A stretch of DNA of 64,000 nucleotides from NCBI GenBank assembly GCA_014843695.1, contig CM026390.1, positions 13,742,904 through 13,806,903 on the forward strand, read 5' to 3'. A model generated the notes under the pieces. The model did not search any database. It had not been told where the DNA came from and was given only the letters and a program-made list of their open reading frames with translations. This DNA comes from Archivesica marissinica. Lineage: Eukaryota; Mollusca; Bivalvia; Venerida; Vesicomyidae. The stretch's first letter is position 1, and the number at the start of each line of letters is the position of its first letter. Both the position numbers and the translations under genes were made by a program. This document shows positions 47,796 through 57,199 of this stretch, one piece after another.

Positions 47796-48705
47796 CCAAT
47801 TTCGTTCTGCTGTACATTATTCCAGCTATCAGTTAGATCGCTACTCCACCACGGCTTTCCCGGTCTGCATTTTCTATTGCCACAACCAGAGGTAATTGTT
47901 TTATAAGGCACTGACTTATACATATTATATTTTAAAATACTACACCAGTCCTCATAAATATAATCAATATCAGTTTGCGTTTGATGGCAATTCTCAAGTT
48001 TATCAATAGTTACGTTAACACTATTAAGGACATCTTGGTCTAATATAAAGGTTTCAGGAACATTTGTTACATCAAACTTGTCATAGCTATTATTGTATTG
48101 ACTAGTAAACTGGGGAACTGCACTAATGGTGATACTCCATTTACTCATAGAATGATCTGGGATACTGGTAGGTACCAATACTTTAAGGTCACCTGATTTA
48201 TTAATCAAATCTGATGTACGTACAACGGTAAATTCCGAAAACAATGAAAGGTCATCGTGACTTACTATACAATAATCCACTACTGATAAACGTTTAACCG
48301 ACACTGACGTGTAATCATGATTAGTGCAGTTACGACTGTTTAGCATATTAGCATTAATCACAAAATCAACAAATAATTCACCATATGAATTAGTTTTAAA
48401 ATCAACAACATTGCGAATAGGTATATTATCAACGCCATTAATAAAATCATCTAAATCTCCACAGCGACTGTTAATGTCTCCACATATAAATACAGTTCCT
48501 TCATTCTGATTTCTGTAAATACCAGTCAAAAGATTTTCATAGAACAAATTAACATCAATGCGGCTAGATGAGTTTTCCGGTGGCAAATAACAAACACATG
48601 GCATGCTAACACAATTATCCGATTTATGGTACATTTTTAACCACATAATTCCTTCAAACGAACAATCTAGTACAGAAATAGTTTTGCTATTAGGATCCTT
48701 TTTAT
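47792..48705 (-). pseudogene. LINE APE-type endonuclease, C-terminal two thirds
   Basis: The frame carries three hallmark blocks of exonuclease-endonuclease-phosphatase fold enzymes: FICGDINSRCGD (catalytic Asp/Asn), LSVVDYCIVS and SIPDHSMSKW (catalytic Asp-His). This enzyme nicks target DNA to prime reverse transcription. The N-terminal part with the metal-binding Glu is not found upstream, so the copy is truncated or frame-broken near 48705. Confidence 0.85.
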
Positions 48706-49051
48706 CACATTACCAAAAGTTGTCTGTTTGCCTGTATAATATTGAGCCGTATTACATCTCAAGATAATCAGTAAGGTGCATCCGTACGCCGTAGTAAATA
48801 ACGAAAATAATCGACATAATACTTCACGTATAACACTATGCTGCATTTCGCTAGTGCATATTTAACATGTTCTTGATTTAAACGGATGATTTTCAACAAA
48901 CAAAGCATGAACATGTCAAAAGCAAGCTACCATTCCACGACCAATCAGAATAATTCCTGGCTGTATTACACAAGAACATAATATGTGTTGACTGTATGAA
49001 CATGTATGCAAGCAAAGTTATGTGATAAAACTACTTATCAAGTATAAGTTA
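48706..49051. other. No feature recognised
   Basis: Spacer between the LINE remnant and the Harbinger element. No signal was recognised. Confidence 0.5.
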
Positions 49052-49689
49052 TAATGCGGTCATTTCACCGAGTACGATGTGGAAAAATCGCACGCGAACA
49101 CGCGCGACTATGATCGCAGCTCTGTTTTCCCATAGTCGCGGGCATAATCCATGCGACCTACCCTATTATTTTTCTGTGTACGCTCTATGTTCGATGTAAT
49201 CTCGTATGAGCTTCGATGTACGTACGCTCTACCTGCGTCCTATACGCTCTATAGACGCTATAAAAACGCTCTACCTAAGTCTATCCACTCGATCTGACAC
49301 GATCTTAACACGACCAAGGCTCGTTCTGTTCGACCAATCTGCGACATAGCGTCGATCTCTCGGCGATCTATCCTCGCAAGCGTGCTCGGCCGATCTAGCT
49401 ACGTACGAGTTACAACGTATCCTCGACCAATACGATTTAGATGCAATCTAAACGTTCTAGCCTCACTTTGTACGTTCAATTCTCGATCTTTTGTCGACAG
49501 ATTCACGCCCGAGCTACGCGTAAATCTGCCATGGTCGCCCGGCTTTGCATGCGACCAACTTGCGAGCGAATACAAAGGTTCGGCGATCAGTGGCCGACCA
49601 TCAGTTTTTGACCAGCCTCCGAAGGGACAACATGGACCCAATCGCTCTGCATTATGCTATGTTATTACAGCACCATGCCCTGAAACTGT

Positions 49690-50340
49690 TACTGCAGTTA
49701 TACTAACCATGCGGAAAATGAGGGAAAATAAGTACACGAAGAAGAAATATTGGGTTGCTCCATGGATGCGTGAACGCCAGAGGCAACATTATGGTCAGTA
49801 CACCTCCCTCATGAAGGAACTGAGGCTGGGAGATGAAGCTACCTACCGGACCTATCTCCGTATGCCCACTGAGATGTTTGATGAACTGTTGGCCAGGGTG
49901 GGCCCAGAATGGCGAAGATGGACACTAACTATAGAAGAGCTATAGAACCTGGTGTGAAGTTGACTGCCACCCTGAGACACCTTGCAAGCGGCATAGACTA
50001 CCCAAGCCTGTCCTATGACTTCAGCGTAACGCGTCATACGGTAGCCACCTTCCTTCCTCTGGTGAATCAAGCTATTGTGGATGAATACAAGCATGCCGTT
50101 ATTCCCTGTTAAAGCACAGCTGCAGAATGGAAGGGCGTTGCTTATGACTTTGAGAGAAGTTGGAATGTGCCACATGCAATTGGAGCTCTCGGTAGTAAGC
50201 ATGTACACATCAGAATAACCAGCAAGTTCTGGGTCACTGTACTACAATTACAACAAGTTTTGCTCCATCGTCCTTCTGGCCTTTGTCGACGCGAACAGCA
50301 AATTCCTGTAGATCGATGTCGGTGGTTTGGGACACCAATC
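49690..50340 (+). pseudogene. HARBI1-like transposase remnant
   Basis: The first part (WMRERQRQHYGQYTSLMKEL, DEATYRTYLRMPTEMFDELL) is the N-terminal region seen in Harbinger transposases and ALP1/HARBI1 proteins. The frame shifts near 49905-49915 and continues as LTATLRHLASGIDYPSLSYD and up to KHAVIPC, then an in-frame TAA at 50110-50112. Beyond it, the DDE-domain start is visible as HAIGALGSKHVHI. The usual sequence there has Asp where this copy has Gly, so the first catalytic residue appears lost. The rest degenerates by frameshift near 50225-50340. It encodes no working enzyme. The longer frame upstream (49382 on) is subterminal repeat sequence, not protein. Confidence 0.85.
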
Positions 50341-50527
50341 TGACGCTCAGATATTCAACGCAAGTGAATTGAAAGAATGCAGTACGAGCAGTACGACCAT
50401 GCTCTCAATCAGTTCTCGCTCAAGATGACTGAGCCCCGCTCATCCACGCTCTAGCCTCGACCTTGCTCGCTCTTTCGACGTTCTCTGTGCGACTTCTAGG
50501 CTCAGTTTGTTGACATGTCTAATCTAG

Positions 50528-50784
50528 TTTTGTTTGTTTGTTCGGGTTTTACGCCTGCCCCATCACCATTTTTGGCTATTTTACCGGCGGGCAGCTTACC
50601 TAACAACACCTTCCCAGTATCCAGCGGTTAACCAGTACTTGGTGTACACACCTCTGTAAGAAGCTGCCAACTTTTACATATAAATGAGACACTGCCTGAG
50701 CAGGGCTCGAACCCATGACCATCAGTGATGATAGGTTACAGTTGTATTCAAGTCAGCGACCGTAACCACTCGACCACGGAGGCA
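50528..50784 (-). mobile_element. SINE-IV copy nested in the Harbinger element
   Basis: Reverse of the 2003 copy: GTTCGGGTTTTACGCCTGCC, TTACCTAACAACACCTTCC, GAGCAGGGCTCGAACCCATG and head GTAACCACTCGACCACGGAG. TAATCTAG (50520-50527) and TAATTTAG (50795-50802) may be an 8-bp target duplication with one mismatch. Confidence 0.85.
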
Positions 50785-51007
50785 GACCCAGTGATAATTT
50801 AGTGATTACTATACATGACATGTCAACAAACCGAGCTACTATCTATTTTTCGGGGAGATCACTCCTCAACCATGTGCAACCACGGGAGACCAAGACGTGA
50901 CCAACACTCGGTCAACCGTCGACTACGAACGACCTGCGGCGACCAAGCCACGCTCTGAGATGGCAGCTCAGTCTTCCGGGAAGATTTCTCGGTGAAATGA
51001 CCCATAA

Positions 51008-51688
51008 CGAAATACATAAATTGTCCGCCGGCTTTCATATACTTTGCTCATTTAAATAGGATTATTTTTATTAGATTTTTAATAGTTCTAGATATACACG
51101 GAAGGCGTTCGGTAATAGTATGGCTTTAAATATATTTGTCGAAATTCAATGTTAATGTAGCAAGGACATAAACATATAACGTGATATTCATCTTCTATGT
51201 CATTGGTATTGCAGTAAATACGATAGCATTCATTTCTAGGTATTCTAAACATGATATATGACCTATGCTGCCAGTGTAACTTTAGCCCCCAACGTAACTA
51301 TAAGCATAACAAGCATTAAAACACTGTCGTGACGTCATACCTTTATGCTTGCAGTCCAATATTAAAGGCCGAATATTATGTTAAATCCTACGCGTAAATG
51401 TACGAAATTAAATATTTTATTTAGTATGATCTTATTTGATAAGTGTGTGTTTTAAGTAAGATATAAGCCTCAAACGCATCCACTATGTAAAATAATTGTA
51501 CTATCTTCGAAGCTACGTGCCTCACACAGTCCAATAGTTTACATATTGGATCGTTTTCGACTTATATCCTATGAATAACATAAATCTTATTCCATATTAA
51601 TGGTACAGAACACATCCATAAACAACACAATACACATAATTATGTAAATTGCAAAGGCATGGCAACTTTTACATCATAACATAATTAT
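51008..51688. other. No feature recognised
   Basis: AT-rich sequence right of the Harbinger element with no open frames of note. Confidence 0.5.
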
Positions 51689-51924
51689 ACACCCAACAAC
51701 ATACCTAATCGGTCATCTGTTGTTTTATAGTTTTGGGAATCCAACTAATAAAGGTACGATCTATTCATTTAATGCATTTTATTCCATGTGATTATAAAGC
51801 AATTCATAGCGCATACATCTGTACTAAAATGTATTAAATAAGATGAATGTATGAATATTGCTATTATATTGTTATTAGTTTATGCTATTGCACAAGATGA
51901 CCGATTAGGAATGTTGTTGTGTGT
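51689..51924. mobile_element. Possible MITE with 30-bp inverted arms
   Basis: The arm containing AACAACATACCTAATCGGTC (51689-51718) pairs with the reverse complement at 51895-51924 with two mismatches, across a 176-bp AT-rich interior. No clear target duplication was found and there is no second copy in the window, so mobility is inferred from structure only. Confidence 0.55.
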
Positions 51925-51938
51925 ATGTAGTCAAAGTA

Positions 51939-51991
51939 TGTGTGTTTTACGTTTATTTATCGTTGCTACCGGTTGCCAATATGAACGACGC
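51939..51991 (-). mobile_element. 53-bp SINE-I tail with perfect target duplication
   Basis: Only the 3' tail and hairpin remain (TGTGTGTTTTACGTTTATTT ... GGTTGCCAATATGAACGACG). TAGTCAAAGTA at 51928-51938 and 51992-52002 is a perfect 11-bp duplication. The insertion was therefore born truncated, as expected for target-primed reverse transcription that stopped early. Confidence 0.92.
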
Positions 51992-52167
51992 TAGTCAAAG
52001 TACAGATAAATTGAACTAATATACACCACCCCCTACATTGTTTCTGTTATTGAATAATAGTACAGTATTGTTATTTAAAAACAATAATTTTAATATTTTG
52101 ATATAGTTTTTAATTAATTGTTTGTTCTCTTAATACGTTAAAAGCGACATGAAAGTATTTGAATATA

Positions 52168-52367
52168 CAGTCTACATCCGTTATGTCGAATTCCGTCGGA
52201 CCGAACAAATTACTTCGACATAGCCGAAGTTTGACTTAACGAAATTCGATATAAACAGATCCAGTTATATGTAAAATGATAGTTGACTTTGAAACGGGAC
52301 TTTGATCCGACTTCGAGATAATCGTATAATTCGACATAACCGACTTTGACATAGCGGATGTAGACTG
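52168..52367. mobile_element. 200-bp MITE, pogo/Tc1-mariner type
   Basis: Ends are CAGTCTACATCCGTTATGTC and GACATAGCGGATGTAGACTG, an inverted repeat with one mismatch at this length, flanked by TA on each side (52166-52167 and 52368-52369). A TA target duplication and CAGT...ACTG termini suit pogo/Tigger-like elements. No transposase is encoded. Confidence 0.85.
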
Positions 52368-52567
52368 TATTATTAACTAATTGTGAAGGTGAAATGTAAC
52401 CATTTACAGGTATGTAATGGAAAACATGTGTTGGAATTTAAAACAATAATAGACAGCAACCCTATAACTCTATAAAAACACAGGCGCGTGCCATTATTCC
52501 TGAGCCAGTTTGAAACAATATGCAACTTTAATGCAATAGTATAGTGTGAATTTCGAGGAAATGTACA

Positions 52568-52816
52568 ATGGCTGGAAGGGAGTTTCTTTTCGCTTGGAAG
52601 GTTATATTGTACTTCGTGCTTCCCGTTTGTGAAAGTGGAGACAGCAATAATGGTCGTATTGTTATCGCGGGATTATTCCCTCTATCAGAGAGTGTACCCG
52701 AGGGACAGATTGGACGTGGTGTAAAACCGGCGGTAGATTTAGCGCTCAGCATGATAAACCACGACAGTGATCTTCTGCCTCGACATCGACTCGAGATTGT
52801 CAACAGCGATACGAAG
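52568..52816 (+). CDS. First coding exon, GABA-B-receptor-like protein
   Basis: The frame opens at ATG 52568 (context ACAATGG) and encodes 83 residues before a splice donor AAG|GTAATC at 52816/52817. Residues 1-24 look like a signal peptide (hydrophobic WKVILYFVLPVC). The rest, from RIVIAGLFPLSESVPEGQIG through KPAVDLALSMINHDSDLLP to LEIVNSD, matches the first strand-helix-strand of a Venus-flytrap ligand-binding domain. It most resembles metabotropic GABA-B receptor subunits, where the equivalent exon also ends just before a Cys. Such receptors sit in the plasma membrane and signal through G proteins. Later exons were not recognised within the 11 kb to the window end, so intron 1 is long or the gene is partial. 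A related family-3 GPCR or natriuretic-receptor-type protein is the alternative. Confidence 0.75.
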
Positions 52817-52853
52817 GTAATCAAGTGCAAATGTTGTAATTTAGAGTCTTGAA

Positions 52854-53226
52854 AATGAGAGACATTGGTGGTTTTTTCTATTATCTCCATTGTCAGATAA
52901 AATCCGACGTATCCCGAAATGTATATTGGTCCGTTTAATTGGAATCCTTTGTTTTTACCGTTGTTCCATATAGCCAGATGTGAGGGCATGCTACATGTGA
53001 TTTTATGAAACATTAATCATGTTAATTAATTGATGTCAAGCTTTTTACAGTATCCATTGGATATGCTGTAGTGTAATTGCCGATATTTTATAATTTAACA
53101 ATTATAAGATGAGAAAACGGATGCAAATTGATAGCATGTGGTGCAAAGGAAAGCACGATGAAAACAGAGGAAACCTATTAAACAGACATATCCTCCTTAA
53201 AGAGTAGCCGACCAATGTTTCTCATT
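52854..53226. mobile_element. MITE-A copy (about 373 bp), inverted, just after a splice donor
   Basis: It starts AATGAGAGACATTGGTGG and ends CCAATGTTTCTCATT. The interior matches the 540 copy in reverse (CTTTGTTTTTACCGTTGTTCC, AGATGAGAAAACGGATGCAA). It begins 38 bp after the receptor exon's donor. Confidence 0.78.
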
Positions 53227-53351
53227 AGCGTAGTAGATTTAGTTTAATCATACTATTATTTTATTATATATGTACACATAAATACAATCATGCAAGTATT
53301 ACATACATAAACAGATGTGTTGGTCTACCAGTTCTAGCAACATTAGATTCT

Positions 53352-53560
53352 GTGTATTTTACGTTTATTTATCTTCGCTACCAGTTGCTCATATGAGCGA
53401 CGCCTCCTGTTGAGATTAGTCATTTTAGATTGTTGGAGGATAGTGCAATGATACGGACAGAGACCCATTCCAGAGTATCCTCTGGTTCTTTTACGGTTAA
53501 TTTTATTATGGTCAGATCGGGGATCGGAACTGCGATCACTGGATTGCCAGTCCACATGTT
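53352..53560 (-). mobile_element. SINE-I copy with internal deletion
   Basis: It retains tail, 3' hairpin, body hairpin and part of the head (GGGATCGGAACTGCGATCAC). The segment between TTCTTTTACG and GTTAATTTTATTATGG is deleted. Confidence 0.85.
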
Positions 53561-53731
53561 AACAACTCTCCGTCCTCCTCATTGCATCAACTCTATAAGT
53601 TATGTTATTCAAACTGCAAAACCCTTCTGTAAAACGTGTAACGGTCAGGGGAGGGGTGGATGTGTTCATTTATAATATCACTGAAGCCGCCACGCTATTT
53701 CCATTTAGCTGGCTTTAACATTGCCTTTCTT

Positions 53732-53874
<143 letters not shown>

Positions 53875-54260
53875 ATCGAAGAGTATTTTTGTATTTGAAT
53901 TGATATTTTCATTGCCCATTTCGTTTTACTTCATCTCTTGTGCACTTAAGACTGGCCAACTGTGACTTATGTTTCTGCTTAGGAGAAGCAACTTCAATGT
54001 TTTCAATACAACTGTTTACCTCTGAACGTTTACATGATGGGTTTGGAACACAATTAGAACACATATCTATACAAATCATATTGTAAGCTTCGTGCTAGAT
54101 TGACATAGGGATTATACTAAGCTGCACCTCCCTCCCAAGCTCTCCCTCCTCTATCTCCCACACACACGGTAAAATAGACCTGCCAGAGTGCGTTGGGATA
54201 ACATCAGATTTATAGTTCTGCCATTTTATACATGGTATAGAGTCGTTGATAGCGTAAGCA
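53875..54260. other. No feature recognised
   Basis: Unique sequence between the CAG repeat and the tRNA-like array. Confidence 0.5.
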
Positions 54261-55986
54261 GACGAATCAGTAGTCTAGTGGGTAACCCGCTGGACTGCGA
54301 CTCCAGGGATCGCAGGTTCGATTCCCGGAAGAACCTAAGAGACGAGTCAGTACTATAGTGGTTAACCCGCTGGACTACGACTCCAGGTATCGCAGGTTCG
54401 ACTCCCCGGCCGAACCTAATAGACGAGTCAGTACTCTAGTGGTTAACCCGCTGGACTGCGACTTCAGGGATCGCAGGTTCGACCCCCGGTTGAACCTAAC
54501 AGATGAGTCAGTACTCTAGTGGTTAACCCGCTGGACTGCGACTCCAGGGATCGTAGGTTCGATTCCCGACTGAACCTAACAGACGAGTCAGTAGTCTAGT
54601 GGTTAACCCGCTGGACTGCGACTCCAGGGATCGCAGGTTCGATTCCCGGAAGAACCTAAGAGACGAGTCAGTACTATAGTGGTTAACCAGCTGGACTACG
54701 ACTCCAGGTATCGCAGGTTCGACTCCCCGGCCGAACCTAATAGACGAGTCAGTACTCTAGTGGTTAACCCGCTGGACTGCGACTTCAGGGATCGCAGGTT
54801 CGACCCCCGGTTGAACCTAACAGATGAGTCAGTACTCTAGTGGTTAACCCGCTGGACTGCGACTCCAGGGATCGTAGGTTCGATTCCCGACTGAACCTAA
54901 CAGACGAGTCAGTAGTCTAGTGGTTAACCCGCTGGACTGCGACTCCAGGGATCGCAGGTTCGATTCCCGGAAGAACCTAGCAGACGAGTCAGTACTCTAG
55001 TAGTTAACCCACTGGACTGCGACTCCAGGATCGCAGGTTCGAGCCCCGGCTGAAGCTAGCAGACGAGTCAGTACTCTAGTGGTTAACCCGCTGGACTGCG
55101 ACTCCAGGGATCGCAGGTTCGATTCCCGGCTGAACCTAACAGACGAGTCAGTAGTCTAGTGGTTAACTCGCTGGACTGCGACGCCAAGGATCGCAGGTTC
55201 GACCCCTCGGCTGAACCTATCAGACGAGTCAGTACTCTAGTGGTTAACCCGCTGGACTGCGACTCCAGGGATCGCAGGTTCGAGCCCCCTGGCTGAACCT
55301 AAGAGACGAGTCAATACTCTAGTGGATAACCCGCTGGACTGCGACTCCAGGAATCGCAGGTTCGACCCCCGGCTGAACCTAACAGACGAGTCAGTACTCT
55401 AGTGGTTAACCCGCTGGACTGCGACTCCTGGGATCGCAGGTTCGATTCCCGGTTGAACCTAACAGACGAGTCAGTAGTCTAGTGGTTAACCCGCTGGACT
55501 GCGACTCCAGGGATCGCAGGTTCGACCACCCGGCTGAACCTAACAGACGAGTCAGTAGTCTAGTGGTTAAACCGCTAGACTGCGACTCCAGGGATCGCAG
55601 GTTAGAATCCCGTCTGAACCTGACAGACAAGTCAGTACTCTAGTGGTTAACCCGCTGGACTGCGACTCCAAGTATCGCAGGTTCGACTCCCCGGCTGAAC
55701 CTAACAGACCAGTCAGTACTCTAGTGGTTAACCAGCTGGACTGCGACTCCAAGGATCGCAGGTTCGACTCCCCGGCTGAACCTAACAGACGAGTCAGTAC
55801 TCTAGTGGTTAACCAGCTGGACTGCGACTCCAAGTATCACAGGTTCGACTCCCCGCTGAACCTAACATACTAGTCAGTAGTCTAGTGGTTAACCAGCTGG
55901 ACTGCGACTCCAAGTATCGCAGGTTCGATTCCCTGGCTGAACCTAGCAGACGAGTCAGTAGTCTAGTGGTTAACCCGCTGGACTGC
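54261..55986 (+). repeat. Tandem array of about 22 tRNA-like units (80 bp each)
   Basis: Each unit reads GACGAGTCAGTACTCTAGTG, GTTAACCCGCTGGACTGCGA, CTCCAGGGATCGCAGGTTCG, ATTCCCGGCTGAACCTAACA with small changes. Seen directly: an A-box-like TAGTCTAGTGG, an anticodon arm CTGGA-CTGCGAC-TCCAG with a 7-base loop (anticodon GCG, or ACG in some units), a B-box GGTTCGATTCC, and outer bases GAGTCAG/CTGAACC that pair at 5 of 7 positions. D- and T-stems pair poorly, so these are tRNA-derived rather than proven tRNAs. The core agrees with the SINE-I head at about 49 of 58 positions by eye. No TTTT occurs in the array on the plus strand. The first is at 56081. Units 1-4 (54261-54581) are repeated as units 5-8. 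Confidence 0.9.
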
Positions 55987-56044
55987 AGTGAGTAATATGG
56001 ATTATATCTCACTGAACATTGTATTTCATCAATTAGCATAAAAT

Positions 56045-56140
56045 AAAGACAGAGATCCATTCCAGAGTCTCCTCTGGTTCTTTTACGTGCAAGGTGTACA
56101 GCACCGACACGAGACCTCGGTTTAATGTCTCATCTGAAAG
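56045..56140 (-). mobile_element. SINE-I body fragment
   Basis: GAGATCCATTCCAGAGTCTC, TTTTACGTGCAAGGTG and CACGAGACCTCGGTTTAATG are from the SINE-I middle. It is fused directly to a SINE-III fragment at 56141. Confidence 0.8.
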
Positions 56141-56285
56141 GAGAGAGAGAGAAGAGGCAATGTGGAGTTTAAATACCTTGCCTAAAGGGTACAATCGTAA
56201 CGGCTACAGCTGGGCGTGAACTCCGGGACGCATTTCACACCTGAATCGAACGCGCTATACTGCTGCGCTATGACAACTGCCGTGA
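56141..56285 (-). mobile_element. SINE-III fragment (head and 5' body)
   Basis: GAGAGAAGAGGCAATGTGG, GGGTACAATCGTAACGGCT, GGGCGTGAACTCCGG and CTGCGCTATGACAACTGCC match the head half of SINE-III. The tail is missing at the fusion point. Confidence 0.8.
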
Positions 56286-56464
56286 ATAATTAACTTAACG
56301 CAGCTATCAGTGGGCAGCAGTCAGAGATATCTTGTTTTAAATATTCCATTACCAATTCGAACTAGGTCTGCTCTAAATCCTTTTAAGACGCCAGAATAAT
56401 TATTGCCGCTTCTGGGTATATTGTTATTGCTACAAACAGTACAGCAGACAAATAATGGTGTGTT

Positions 56465-57045
56465 TATTGCCGCTGTGGAAAACGGTAATTGCCATCATTC
56501 CATCACAACGGGGAAGATGCACATATACTAGTTATTTGCAATTGCCGCTGTGGAAAACGGTAATTGCCACAGTTACATCACTACGGGGAAGATGCACAGT
56601 TACATCACTGCGGGGAAGATGCACAGTTACATCACTGCGGGGAAGATGCATAGTTACATCACTACGGGGAAGATGCATAGTTACATCACTGCGGGGAAGA
56701 TGCACAATTACATCACTACGGGGAAGATGCACAGTTACATCACTACGGGGAAGATGCACAGTTACATCACTACGGGGAAGATGCACAGTTACATCACTAC
56801 GGGGAAGATGCACAGTTACATCACTGCGGGGAAGATGCATAGTTACATCACTACGGGGAAGATGCACAGTTACATCACTACGGGGAAGATGCACAGTTAC
56901 ATCACTACGGGGAAGATGCACAGTTACATCACTACGGGGAAGATGCACAGTTACATCACTACGGGGAAGATGCATAGTTACATCACTGCGGGGAAGATGC
57001 ACAGTTCCATCACTGCGGGGAAGATGCACATATACAAATTATTTG
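56465..57045. repeat. 27-bp tandem repeat, about 17 units, inside a duplicated flank
   Basis: The unit is CAGTTACATCACTACGGGGA plus AGATGCA, with TACGG/TGCGG and CACAG/CATAG variants (56567-57035). To the left, TTGCCGCTGTGGAAAACGGT occurs at 56466 and 56543. CACATATAC...TTATTTGCAA occurs before and after the units, so the array grew within a larger duplication. Nine-codon periodicity explains the open frames. Confidence 0.95.
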
Positions 57046-57199
57046 CAAGTACTGTATTTCTTGTTCACAGATTTTCGTTTTGATTAAAGTCTCATCTCTG
57101 TACACAGATATTATATTATATAATGTAAACACACATTTAAATATATTAAAAGTAGATAGACAATTTAAATATAATTACACATGCTCTTTTTATATAATC

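Larger units (their letters stand above)
45430..48705 (-). mobile_element. Non-LTR retrotransposon (LINE), decayed, 5'-truncated
   Basis: Reading down the minus strand, fragments appear in the canonical order: the later part of an APE-type endonuclease, linker, reverse transcriptase, and a C-terminal CCHC-type zinc motif. Several frameshifts break the frame. The first third of the endonuclease is absent, since a stop precedes the frame near 48705. No LTRs are seen. An I/Jockey/CR1-like affinity is likely from the domain order, but the clade is not assignable by eye. The 3' end is uncertain and may extend to about 43835 through inserted SINEs. Confidence 0.9.
49055..51004. mobile_element. PIF/Harbinger transposon, about 1.95 kb
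   Basis: Left end TGCGGTCATTTCACCGAG and right end CTCGGTGAAATGACCCA are inverted repeats with one indel. TAA flanks both sides (49052-49054 and 51005-51007), the 3-bp TWA duplication typical of this superfamily. Inside lies a HARBI1-like transposase remnant on plus. Subterminal regions (49080-49400 and 50400-50500) are rich in CGCTCTA and GATCT motifs. A SINE-IV copy is nested at 50528-50784. No second, Myb-like ORF was found. Confidence 0.9.

Noticed and set aside
49382..49690. N-terminal part of the 187-codon frame in the Harbinger element as extra transposase sequence
   Set aside because: The sequence is subterminal repeat-rich DNA. Similarity to transposase begins only near 49690.
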